Of a stretch of DNA of 36,478 nucleotides, positions 1 to 7,679 are shown piece after piece. Source of the stretch: Kordiimonadaceae bacterium (GTDB lineage Bacteria; Pseudomonadota; Alphaproteobacteria; Sphingomonadales; Kordiimonadaceae); assembly GCA_017640725.1 (NCBI GenBank), contig JAEPQB010000005.1:1-36478 (forward strand), written 5' to 3'. A model generated the notes under the pieces. It ran no database searches and had not been told where the DNA came from. It was given only the letters and a program-made list of their open reading frames with translations. The position numbers and the translations under genes are program-made. Position 1 is the first letter of the stretch. Each line of letters starts with the position of its first letter.

Positions 1-37
1 AGTACCTGAGGTGATGCTGGCCTTCACCTCACCACCC
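1..37. repeat. 37-bp exact copy of part of the gene at 4220-4636
   Basis: Bases 1-37 are identical, in the same orientation, to 4322-4358, which lie inside the small minus-strand gene at 4220-4636. On the minus strand the copy would encode the GGEVKASITSGT part of that protein. Identity stops abruptly after base 37. The repeat starts at the window edge, so it may extend further left. It may be the remnant of a second gene copy, a rearrangement junction or an assembly artefact. Confidence 0.85.
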
Positions 38-113
38 GCGTCATAAGCCTGAATGTCTTCACCTAAACAAGAACAAGCGGACCAGTTTTGGCTCTTTTCG
101 ATAGTTCACGCCT

Positions 114-148
114 AATCCCGGCTCATCTACCATTTCACGCCGGGGATT
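114..148. repeat. Imperfect palindrome, possible terminator of the secreted-protein gene
   Basis: AATCCCGGC (114-122) pairs with GCCGGGGATT (139-148), with one extra G and a 16-nt loop. It lies just downstream of the minus-strand stop codon at 163-165, so it could end that transcript, although no T-run follows. The ATCCCGG/CCGGGAT arms resemble the palindrome at 4078-4125, so it may instead be another dispersed element. Confidence 0.4.
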
Positions 149-162
149 CAGGGGGGCGATGT

Positions 163-2061
163 CTATTGATTGGACGGCATGCTTGCTCTGATTGCCCAAG
201 GCTGACTTTGCCACTGCCACGGTAGCCGAGATCGAACATATCGACGGGAAACAGAAAAGGGAATCTTTTGTTCTCGGTCCATAAGCCTAAGTTCTTCATT
301 GACAAAGGGATAGAGCAGTCCTCGTTTAACAAGGCTCGCAAAATGTTCCACCAAGTCAGTGTCACGCTCAATAATGCTGGTACGCATAGCTGCTAAGACC
401 GCAAGCGCGTCCATAGAGCGGTAGGAAATATGTGCCCCCGTAGGATTTGCAGTGTCGCCTGCATAGTCTGGAGTGTTAGCCGAGATACCATCTTGGGCAC
501 GCCAGCCCTTGGATGTTACTCCAGTTGCGTAGCCCCATTTCTCCGGGCCATCGGTTAGCGATTCTGTTTTAAGAAAGTCACGGGTCATGCTGCTAGCCAT
601 GTCTAGGGCAACTTCAGTTTGTATCGGAGCCCATGCTACTGCCTCTATCCACCCAGACTGAAAATTCCATGGAACACGCGCTCCATCAGCCCAGAAAGGA
701 AAGAACTTGCGTATGAAACCTTGCGCGGGCTTGTCGTCTTGTGCCGGATCAAAACGTTCAATTGCGTCGCGGGTAGCTAGCGTGTTGTGTCCCACGTCAT
801 CAAATGAAGCTAGAACTTCACTCGGAATTCGCGGCGTTGCGCGCCAAACAATTTTTAGAATTCGGGCATTGTGGAGCAATGACAAATAGGGTTCTCGATC
901 TAGTGCATATCGCCGCACGAGGAAGCCCGGATACATGGTCTCCGCTATTTTGGCAAGCGAAGTGACTTCAAAATAAAAGCGGCGGTCAATCTGTTCTCGC
1001 AGATCATCCGGTAGACCAAGCGGTATGGACAGGTCGAGCAAGCTTAAAAGGCCATTAAGGTAGTACACCTGCGACCAAGCAATTCGACCCTCCATGTTGT
1101 TCTCACCCAAATTAGCGAGGCCGTTCAATCCGCTTCGAGTCAGGTCAAACTTGATCAGATCGTCAATTCCTTCGACGAGCGCATCATCAATCCGAGCCTT
1201 ACCATTTTCAACAGTCAAATTGAAAGGTACAGCTCGTGGGTTCAGGCCTTCACAGGCAGGCACTTCCGAAACATCGCACAGAAAAAAATGCGGGCTGCTC
1301 GCGGGAGCAGGGGCTGCAAACCGGTCATCGATGGTACTTTGGGCAAGTGCGTATGCACGCCCTCCACCACTTGCAGTTTCGAGTATCTCGAGTGCATTGC
1401 CATTCTCTGATACAGACACAGTATCAGTCGAAGTATACGTTCCGTTTTCTTCCAAGATTAAACGTCGGCATATAGACTGGGCGCAAATTAAGACGGTGCC
1501 GTCATCGTCATACTTGGTCACCAATACACCGGCCTCTATACCGACTTCCAAGAAGGCTTCATCTACTATTTCCAAGTGCGCGTCGTTGTCAGTTACGATT
1601 ACTCTGTGAAGGGCCAATACGTTCCGGGGTATTGTGCGTCGGCGTCCTGACGGAAGATTGTCAGTGGTGTTATAAGCAAGAAGGTAATAAGTGCCATCGA
1701 AGACAAATGTTGCTTCCGGGTGGAGCTTGCTTCGTTGGTCAAATGTCAAGTTAACACGCCGAGTTGTTTGGCCGACGTCAAAAAACTCTAAGGCCAAGTA
1801 GTTTGAAACGCTTTCGCGCAAGGTGACGAGGGTAGAAGCGTCATTTAGTCGATCGACCGCCAGCGGGACGTTCTCGCCGGTCGCCAGGTATTCCTGACCG
1901 GATCGCACACAGTATTGCCTTCCGTCACTTAAAACTTTCCAGTTGTGCTGTCCTGCAAAAGGTAAGATTTCCATCGACTGGCAGTCCACAGCGATTACCG
2001 GTTGGGCCGTGCCAAAAAAGATACCTATGACAATGGCGAAACTGAGAGCAAAAAATTTCAT
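163..2061 (-). CDS. Secreted protein of unknown function (632 aa)
   Basis: I do not recognise the family. The open frame reaches up to 2139, but I start it at the internal ATG at 2061 because a clear signal peptide begins there: MKFF, a hydrophobic stretch through about residue 19, and a likely cleavage site after PVIA at residue 24. The first 26 codons of the longer frame would bury that signal. No good Shine-Dalgarno precedes either start. No membrane segments follow the signal, so the mature protein is probably periplasmic or exported. The last third is rich in Trp and aromatic residues, vaguely like alpha-toroid carbohydrate epimerases or lyases, but I see no motif that fixes this. The gene stands alone between a duplicated gene fragment and degenerate DNA, which suggests accessory origin. 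Confidence 0.7.
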   Translation of the reverse strand: MKFFALSFAIVIGIFFGTAQPVIAVDCQSMEILPFAGQHNWKVLSDGRQYCVRSGQEYLATGENVPLAVDRLNDASTLVTLRESVSNYLALEFFDVGQTTRRVNLTFDQRSKLHPEATFVFDGTYYLLAYNTTDNLPSGRRRTIPRNVLALHRVIVTDNDAHLEIVDEAFLEVGIEAGVLVTKYDDDGTVLICAQSICRRLILEENGTYTSTDTVSVSENGNALEILETASGGGRAYALAQSTIDDRFAAPAPASSPHFFLCDVSEVPACEGLNPRAVPFNLTVENGKARIDDALVEGIDDLIKFDLTRSGLNGLANLGENNMEGRIAWSQVYYLNGLLSLLDLSIPLGLPDDLREQIDRRFYFEVTSLAKIAETMYPGFLVRRYALDREPYLSLLHNARILKIVWRATPRIPSEVLASFDDVGHNTLATRDAIERFDPAQDDKPAQGFIRKFFPFWADGARVPWNFQSGWIEAVAWAPIQTEVALDMASSMTRDFLKTESLTDGPEKWGYATGVTSKGWRAQDGISANTPDYAGDTANPTGAHISYRSMDALAVLAAMRTSIIERDTDLVEHFASLVKRGLLYPFVNEELRLMDREQKIPFSVSRRYVRSRLPWQWQSQPWAIRASMPSNQ

Positions 2062-2139
2062 GGAGATACATATCTGTAGTTCATGCGTTAGTTTCCTATT
2101 GATCTTAGTAAAGCGAGCTAATGCCGGTATAAACAACAA

Positions 2140-3229
2140 AGTTTCTCGTCTGTGGTGTTTTGTGCACTAGTTGGGATGATTTTCCATAACACATTGCGAT
2201 GGGAGTGGTGTTAAGTCTTCTGTCTAAGCGGCGAGAGTGGAACCCTCGGGGAGGGGAAAGGAAATGGGACGCCGCATGCCGTCTCCTCTGTTCTCGCTGG
2301 ATGGTCACCCAACCATCAGTATGCCAGACAAGGAAGCGCTTGTGTTACCTGATGTTTTTGCGGCGAGTAGAGTGGGGTATATAGTCGTTCCCACACCTCT
2401 TGATCACCCCGTCGTGTTGCTTCCGAATTTAGTAACCCGCTCAAGGATATCTATCAGTAGACTGTTGTTGTTTCTCCACGACGCCAAAAAGGCGCGATCC
2501 CCCCAGCTCTGTTAATATTGCTGAAAAATCATTGTGTTGCTGATCATGCCAATCAGCATCTCCGCTGTGCTCAAGGTGGTTGCTCACGAAACAGACCAGC
2601 TTGGAAAGCTGCTAAACTAGGCCAGCAGAAAGATTGTTTTCAGGTCAATCGCATACCTCCAAATGCAATGTTGAGAAAGCCTTCGGGTTTTAAGACCGCG
2701 GCCGGTCATCTCAGCCAAGTTGATGGGAAAGCCCTGGGGCGAATGGCATCATTTGTGAGTTTTTCTTTGAATTCCACCATTCGATGTAACTTTTAGTCAG
2801 ACAAAAACGTCGCCACCAACGTGTGCAGTGGTACTCTCATGGCCAATATCTCAACGTTAACAAGTCTTCCTAGGTCGGCGAATGTGCTCGAGGATGTATC
2901 TCTGAAGTGCCTCAGGGTCTTCAGGTGAGGCTCTCGTGTACACGACAATGAACATAGTAAGTGAACTGGCGCATCGGGGGCGCTATCTCACAGGATTAAA
3001 GGGCAGACAGCCTCGGTAGAAATACCAAGAAAAAGATTGAAGCGCGACTCTGGAGTGCGAGGACACTAGTTCAACAAGCGGAATCACAACGTCTGGCAAG
3101 ACAGAGTTGATTTATCGACGTAAAGCACCGGGTAATTATGTGTAGGCTAGTAAAAAAGGTAGGAACTGCCGATTCCACAACTGCATAGCCATCTCCCGGT
3201 CGTGAACGCTCAACCTCCGATTGTCATCC
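2140..3229. other. About 1.1 kb without a supportable gene; degenerate sequence
   Basis: Two adjacent 92-codon plus-strand open frames (2237-2515 and 2518-2796) have no recognisable product, no good ribosome binding site and odd composition. A minus-strand frame across about 2240-2580 reads through plausible protein sequence (for example LIDILERVTKFGSNTTG) but has several in-frame stops, so a decayed gene is possible. From 2810 to 3229 there are only short scraps, including a charged stretch near 3030-3110. The neighbouring transposase wreck suggests this is decayed accessory DNA. Confidence 0.5.
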
Positions 3230-3886
3230 CAATGCGTTTTCCATGAAGTATTGAAGCATGCTCCCTGGCGTGTGTTTGATGATTTGGTTTAAGCTCATGC
3301 TGCGGACCAGCGTGTGTCGACTGACGACTAAATCTCAGTTTGTGGCCCTTTTATACGGGAGGCTTTCTGGGGCAGAGCATATTTGGGAGTTTGTAGGTGC
3401 GCTGGAAAGCCATACGGCATGGCTTTACCATCGGGGTTTACGCCGAATGCTGGGTGATGTTGTTTATCTGGTTGATTCAACAGATTTTCGTTTGAGTGGT
3501 ATGGGCCCTCAATGGCCCTACTTCTCAATCCACGCGAGTAGCGGCAATGTTCGTGTGATCTATGGTACCCATACAGAGAAACCTGTTTATGCTGCTGACA
3601 TGCACGTCAATGTGAATGAGGTTGCTGCTTCAAGTGGATCAAGCAAGCCCTGAAACTCAAGCACTTTCTGGAAAACAATGAGAATGCTGTGCGCATTCAG
3701 GTGGCTATCGCTCTTATCGCCTATCTTCTCCTGCGCCTTGCGCAAACCTCACAGAAGGTAATCGCCCATCGATTAGCCTTTGCACGCCTCATCCGTACAA
3801 ACCCCATGCACAAAAGGTCCATCAATCGGATATTGGAACCTGAACCTATCCTAATCGCAAACATAAATCAGGGAACACTGTTCTGA
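3230..3886 (+). pseudogene. Degenerate IS4-type DDE transposase
   Basis: Three pieces of an IS4-type transposase with a DUF4372-like N-terminus are recognisable in successive frames. The N-terminal piece (VFHEVLKHAPWRVFDDLV) ends in an in-frame TAA near 3290. After a frame change comes KSQFVALLYGRLSGAEHIW and then VYLVDSTDFRLSG, which carries the first catalytic Asp. The frame breaks again near 3625, where text matching the family's HANVND region joins directly to FKWIKQALKLKHFLENN and NAVRIQVAIALIAYLLLRLAQ from the family's C-terminal part. Family members are about 370-400 aa, so roughly 150 codons, including the second Asp and probably the Glu, have been lost. With a stop, two frame changes and a deletion it cannot make an active enzyme. 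I could not find terminal inverted repeats. Confidence 0.85.
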
Positions 3887-3963
3887 CAAAACTTACCCGG
3901 ACGCCAGTGGATTTGTTCCGGCGGTCGAGGGGCGGATCGTGAAGTCTTGATTTGTGGCCCTGG

Positions 3964-3986
3964 ACCCTCGGAACAAGTCCGAGGGT
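3964..3986. repeat. REP-like palindrome, ACCCTCGGA type, copy 1
   Basis: ACCCTCGGA and TCCGAGGGT form 9-bp arms around ACAAG. A near-identical unit, also preceded by TGG and followed by GAC, lies at 4161-4183. The pattern fits a dispersed intergenic palindrome; a transcription-terminating role is possible but there is no T-run. Confidence 0.8.
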
Positions 3987-4023
3987 GACGGTTTGATGTT
4001 GGTATCACCTTATTAGACACGTC

Positions 4024-4046
4024 ATTGCCGGACTTGTTCCGGCAAT
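4024..4046. repeat. REP-like palindrome, ATTGCCGGA type
   Basis: ATTGCCGGA and TCCGGCAAT are 9-bp perfect arms around CTTGT. It has the same length and loop design as the ACCCTCGGA units but in the opposite orientation (loop CTTGT versus ACAAG), so it looks like a diverged relative. Confidence 0.75.
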
Positions 4047-4077
4047 CCAGTGCGGCCTTGCGTTTTTTTCTGATGTC

Positions 4078-4125
4078 ATCCCGGTCGGGCCGAAGGGCCG
4101 AAGGGCCGAAGGGCCGAGCCGGGAT
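4078..4125. repeat. Palindrome with internal 8-bp tandem repeat
   Basis: ATCCCGG (4078-4084) pairs with CCGGGAT (4119-4125). Between the arms the unit GGGCCGAA is repeated perfectly three times (4087-4110), followed by a 7/8 match (4111-4118). The unit looks like a GTCATCCCGG...CCGGGATCCA palindrome whose loop has grown by slippage. Copy number is likely to vary between strains. Confidence 0.8.
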
Positions 4126-4160
4126 CCACAAGCGCGTCGTGTTTCGCTGAGTCAGAATGG

Positions 4161-4183
4161 ACCCTCGGAGCAAGTCCGAGGGT
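4161..4183. repeat. REP-like palindrome, ACCCTCGGA type, copy 2
   Basis: ACCCTCGGA and TCCGAGGGT surround GCAAG, one base different from the copy at 3964-3986. It lies just downstream of the operon-end hairpin at 4196-4219, a common place for such elements. Confidence 0.8.
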
Positions 4184-4195
4184 GACAGACTGAGT

Positions 4196-4219
4196 GTGTT
4201 GCGCACAGGCGCCCAACAC
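4196..4219 (-). terminator. Hairpin directly after the last gene of the amidase operon
   Basis: Read on the minus strand, GTGTTG GG CGC CTGT GCG CAACAC begins at the last base before the hairpin's partner stop codon at 4220-4222. Outer 6-bp and inner 3-bp stems are separated by a 2-nt bulge. No U-run follows, so it may stall polymerase weakly or protect the 3' end. Confidence 0.5.
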
Positions 4220-4636
4220 TCAGCCGATAAACACCAGCCCTGACTGTTGATCGACAAAACGGGCTTCGTCATCGACCGTGAAGTGGAAGAAAAGTGTGCC
4301 TTGCGCGCCCGTAAGGTCGCCAGTACCTGAGGTGATGCTGGCCTTCACCTCACCACCCTGGAGGCTCGGGTCAGCGAGATCGCGGAGAGGTGGTGCCGCC
4401 CCGCTTTCAAAAGAAAGCGTGCCCGTGGGGAACACAATTTCGCCCTGAAGCGAAAAGGCACCATCCTCATCATTGGTGACAAGTGCGCCCATTTGTGCGG
4501 ACGAGCCCGGTTCACCAAACAGGGGATCGCAGCCGAGATCCACAAGCCCGGCTGCCTCAATCCCCATCTCGGTACCCATTTCGTCCTGCGGGCTCACTTT
4601 GCCCTTGAATGTCACTTGGTAGCGATAGGTCTTCAT
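4220..4636 (-). CDS. Small conserved protein, possibly barrel-type (138 aa)
   Basis: A soluble acidic protein without signal peptide, membrane segments or cysteine pairs. It opens MKTYRYQVTFKGKV and alternates short beta-like stretches with Gly-rich turns. The C-terminal GTGDLTGAQGTLFF resembles a motif seen in DUF3224 and allene-oxide-cyclase-like barrel proteins, but I hold that only loosely. Its ATG follows the aminotransferase TGA by two bases, so it is almost certainly translationally coupled to that gene and is the third gene of an operon with the amidase. A 37-bp segment of it is duplicated at the left edge of the window. Function unknown. Confidence 0.75.
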   Translation of the reverse strand: MKTYRYQVTFKGKVSPQDEMGTEMGIEAAGLVDLGCDPLFGEPGSSAQMGALVTNDEDGAFSLQGEIVFPTGTLSFESGAAPPLRDLADPSLQGGEVKASITSGTGDLTGAQGTLFFHFTVDDEARFVDQQSGLVFIG

Positions 4637-4638
4637 GT

Positions 4639-6021
4639 TCAGCGAAGACCTTCTTTTGTGACCCAGGCTTCCGTGTCATCAAGACCTTTTTCGAACTTGT
4701 CGAACATTTCATTGATCTCCGTTTCCGAGATGATGAGCGGCGGACAGAAGGCAACAATGTCGCCACCCATCGCGCGAACAATGAGGCCATGTTTCTGTGC
4801 ATTGTTCATGGCAGCAGGGCCAACGCCTTGTGCGGCTTCGAATGCACGTTTGGTTTTCTTGTCGGCAACAAGCTCAACCGCACCAATGAGGCCTTTGGCA
4901 CGGGCGTGCCCGACGAGTGGGTGATCTGCAAGCCTGGCAACACGCTTCTCGAAAGTGGGGGTGAGTTTGCGCACCATCGAGACAATGTCGCGCTTCTCGT
5001 AAATCTCAAGCGTTTTACAGGCAACGGCTGCGGCGAGAGGGTGTGCGGTATAGGTGAAGCCGTGACCAAACGTGCCGATCTTTTTGCTTTGTTCAAGCAT
5101 CGCTTCATACATATCGCCGCCCACTGTCACGGCCCCAATGGGTACATAGGCTGATGACAGCGCCTTCGCGACGGAAATACTGTCGACCTTCATCCCGAAC
5201 GTCTCGGCCCCGAACATGTTGCCGGTACGGCCGAAGCCACAGATCACCTCGTCAGCAATGTAATAGATGTCATACTTGCTAAGCACAGCCTGGATTTTCG
5301 GGAAGTAGCTATCGGGTGGAATAACAACACCGCCAGCCCCCATAATAGGTTCTGCAATGAAGGCGGCAATCGTGTCCGGGTCTTCACGCTGGATCATTTC
5401 GTCCAGATTGTTGGCAAGCCGCGTCGTGAATTCGTCTTCTGTTTCGCCGGGTTCCGCATAGCGGTAAAAGTGCGGACAATCCGCATGCAGGACGCCGGGC
5501 AGAGGCAGATCAAAGTCAGCATGGTTGGCGGGAAGACCGGTCAGGCTTGCAGAGGCAATGGTGACACCATGATAGCCGCGGATGCGGGAAATGATTTTTT
5601 TCTTCTTCGGCTTGCCCCGTGCATTGTTGTAATACCAGACAAGCTTCATCTGCTGATCATTGGCTTCGGAACCAGAGCCGCAAAACAGTACTTTGGATGC
5701 ATCATGCGGTGCGATGGCTTTTAGTCGCTCCGCCAGCTCTGCCGCTTTCTCATGGCTCTTGCCGCTGAACACATGTGTGAAGGGAAGCTGGTTCATCTGC
5801 GCCATCGCCGCATCAATCAGCTCTTGTTCGCTATAACCGAGCGATGTGCACCAAAGGCCAGCCATACCTTCGATGTAATCATTGCCGTCCGTGTCATAAA
5901 CCCGAACGCCCTCACCCCGGTCGAGGATAAGCGGCCCGGTTTTGCGAAACGCATCGAGATTTGTGTAGGGGTGGATAACGGTCTCGATATCGCGGATAGC
6001 CGCATTGCTCAAGTTCGACAT
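4639..6021 (-). CDS. Class III PLP-dependent aminotransferase (omega-transaminase type)
   Basis: A full-length 460-aa fold-type I enzyme that would move an amino group between an amine or omega-amino acid and a keto acid such as pyruvate. GSGSEAN at 115-121 binds the cofactor phosphate, Asp257 in IADEV contacts the pyridine nitrogen, and Lys286 in SVAKALSSAYVPIGA should form the internal aldimine. GFGRTG at 262-267 and the TFGHGFTYTAHP stretch are typical of the putrescine/taurine:pyruvate subgroup, though the exact substrate cannot be read. The start at 6021 has an AGGAC motif about six bases upstream. It lies 42 bp after the amidase and 2 bp before the small gene at 4220-4636, consistent with a pathway that frees and then deaminates an amine. 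Confidence 0.93.
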   Translation of the reverse strand: MSNLSNAAIRDIETVIHPYTNLDAFRKTGPLILDRGEGVRVYDTDGNDYIEGMAGLWCTSLGYSEQELIDAAMAQMNQLPFTHVFSGKSHEKAAELAERLKAIAPHDASKVLFCGSGSEANDQQMKLVWYYNNARGKPKKKKIISRIRGYHGVTIASASLTGLPANHADFDLPLPGVLHADCPHFYRYAEPGETEDEFTTRLANNLDEMIQREDPDTIAAFIAEPIMGAGGVVIPPDSYFPKIQAVLSKYDIYYIADEVICGFGRTGNMFGAETFGMKVDSISVAKALSSAYVPIGAVTVGGDMYEAMLEQSKKIGTFGHGFTYTAHPLAAAVACKTLEIYEKRDIVSMVRKLTPTFEKRVARLADHPLVGHARAKGLIGAVELVADKKTKRAFEAAQGVGPAAMNNAQKHGLIVRAMGGDIVAFCPPLIISETEINEMFDKFEKGLDDTEAWVTKEGLR

Positions 6022-6063
6022 GTTTTTGTCCTGACTGTAGGAGGGGGACTGTGGACACCGTGT

Positions 6064-7521
6064 CTAGAAGCCGGGCGGTGCGCGGAAGCCGCCATTCAAC
6101 TCTTCCAGCATTCCCGCCACGGCAATGGTGGTTCTGTCTTCAAGATAGGGGCCGATGATCTGAACGCCAATAGGCAATCCGTCGCGGCTGAGCCCGACAG
6201 GTGCAACGCTGGCTGGCAGATAAGACAGCACTGCCGGTCCCGCCCAGATCAGCACGTCCATATAATGGCGCTCTTTGCCATTAACCGTCAGGGTGCGTTG
6301 GCTCCAGTTTGGCGTGTGATCATGCGGGAATGCCGGGCGAACCAGTGTCGGTGCCAGAACCACGTCATAAGACTGAAAGAAGTCAGCCCATTTTGCGCGT
6401 ATCTGCTCACGTTTCTCATGCCAGACAAGCCAGTCACTGTGGGACAAAAGGCCACCGCGTGCCTGCAGCACTTCATGACTGAGATCGTCCGGCGCAGCCG
6501 TGCCAAGCAGGGTGCGCCATTTGTCCCGTACCTTCTCCGGCATGCCTTGGGTGACCACGGAGTGGAGCAGCGTGAGGTAGGCCTCCGTCATTTCCTCCAG
6601 GCTCATTTCCGGGCGCGCATCGAAGTTCACATCGGCACCGGCCGCCTGCAGATCGCGGGCCGCGTGGGTAATCAGATTGATCGTATCTTCATCGATTTCA
6701 CAGAACGGGTCGTCCAGCCAGACGGCAACACGCAGACCCTTGGGGGATGTGGCGCGGGGGGCAGGCAGGGCGAACCGCCAGGCCTTCGCACCGGCAGGGT
6801 TGGGTCCGGCGACAATGCCAAGCAGCAGATCGAGGTCCTTTGCGGAAAGTCCAAGTGGACCGACAACAGACAGATCAGATTCCGACAGGGCCCCGGGCGG
6901 CCCCGGCAGGTGGCCACGTTTAGGCACAATGCCGTAAGTCGGCTTGTGGCCGAAAACGCCACAAAGATGCGCCGGCGTACGAATGGACCCCCCAATATCA
7001 CTACCAAGCTCAAGCGGCGTCAGCCCGGCGGCCAAGGCAGCAGCAGCCCCGCCGGAAGAACCACCGGGGCCACAATTCAGGTCCCAGGGGTTGTTGGTTG
7101 TGCCGTAAACGTCATTGTAGGTCTGGAGGTCGCCTGACAGGAAAGGTACATTTGTTTTGCCAAAAATAATGGCGCCAGCGTCCACAATCCGCTGCACAGC
7201 ATCCGCATGTCGGGTGGGGCGGTGGTTGGCCCACATGGGCGCCCCGCCAACGGCAGGCATGCCCGCTACTTCCAGTGCATCCTTGATTGTCATCGGCAGT
7301 CCATGCAGCGGGCCCCAGCTTTCGCCCCGGGCGCGCGCAGTATCCGCTTCCGCTGCAAGGGCATGTGCTTTCTCAAAATTAGTCGCCACAATTGCGTTAA
7401 TGCCAGGGTTTGTGCGGGCGTAACGCTCCTGAAAATAGCTGACCAACTCTGCCGAACTGACTTCACCATGTGCCATGGCGTCAAGCAGGGTTGTCGCAGA
7501 TTTATGATGCCAGTTTGTCAT
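6064..7521 (-). CDS. Amidase-signature family amidohydrolase
   Basis: A 485-aa cytoplasmic amidase-signature enzyme that hydrolyses a C-N amide bond. The Ser-cisSer-Lys triad is visible: Lys80 in MTIKDA, cis-Ser155 in GPGGSSGG (151-158) and nucleophile Ser179 in GSDIGGSIR. Length and motif order match free-standing amidases rather than GatA, and no GatB or GatC gene is nearby. The ATG at 7521 is preceded by a strong AGAGGGGG motif. It is first in an operon with the aminotransferase and the small protein, and diverges from the acyl-CoA synthetase across a 158-bp region with a perfect dyad. The substrate is unknown; the neighbouring transaminase suggests the released amine is used. Confidence 0.93.
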   Translation of the reverse strand: MTNWHHKSATTLLDAMAHGEVSSAELVSYFQERYARTNPGINAIVATNFEKAHALAAEADTARARGESWGPLHGLPMTIKDALEVAGMPAVGGAPMWANHRPTRHADAVQRIVDAGAIIFGKTNVPFLSGDLQTYNDVYGTTNNPWDLNCGPGGSSGGAAAALAAGLTPLELGSDIGGSIRTPAHLCGVFGHKPTYGIVPKRGHLPGPPGALSESDLSVVGPLGLSAKDLDLLLGIVAGPNPAGAKAWRFALPAPRATSPKGLRVAVWLDDPFCEIDEDTINLITHAARDLQAAGADVNFDARPEMSLEEMTEAYLTLLHSVVTQGMPEKVRDKWRTLLGTAAPDDLSHEVLQARGGLLSHSDWLVWHEKREQIRAKWADFFQSYDVVLAPTLVRPAFPHDHTPNWSQRTLTVNGKERHYMDVLIWAGPAVLSYLPASVAPVGLSRDGLPIGVQIIGPYLEDRTTIAVAGMLEELNGGFRAPPGF

Positions 7522-7579
7522 GGATTTATCCCCCTCTGGATAGTCAGCGATAGACTAGTGTTCTGACCTGTTGCCGCAA

Positions 7580-7596
7580 CACAAAAGGCTTTTGTG
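7580..7596. promoter_or_regulatory. Perfect 17-bp dyad between divergent operons, candidate operator
   Basis: CACAAAAG-G-CTTTTGTG is a perfect inverted repeat in the 158-bp gap between the amidase and acyl-CoA synthetase starts. A direct repeat TTGCCGCA flanks it (7571-7578 and 7611-7618, 40 bp apart, about four helical turns). This fits a site for a dimeric regulator controlling both directions. No regulator gene is adjacent, so its identity is open. Confidence 0.5.
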
Positions 7597-7679
7597 GCTT
7601 AGCCCGTTGTTTGCCGCAGCGGAACACACTAAAGTACCGGAAAACGGGGATAATCCGACTAAAATATAGGGAGAAGAAG

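Noticed and set aside
2240-2510. In-frame TGA codons read as selenocysteine
   Set aside because: No known selenoprotein context, no recognisable SECIS hairpin after either TGA, and another stop (TAA) in the same frame; decay is simpler.
3230-3886. Programmed frameshifting in the transposase
   Set aside because: There is an in-frame TAA, two frame changes and loss of about 150 codons including catalytic residues; this is a pseudogene, not a recoded gene.
5752-7137. 461-codon plus-strand open frame
   Set aside because: It runs antisense to the amidase and aminotransferase, which have complete catalytic motifs; its composition (rich in Arg, His, Gln, Cys) is that of a shadow frame.
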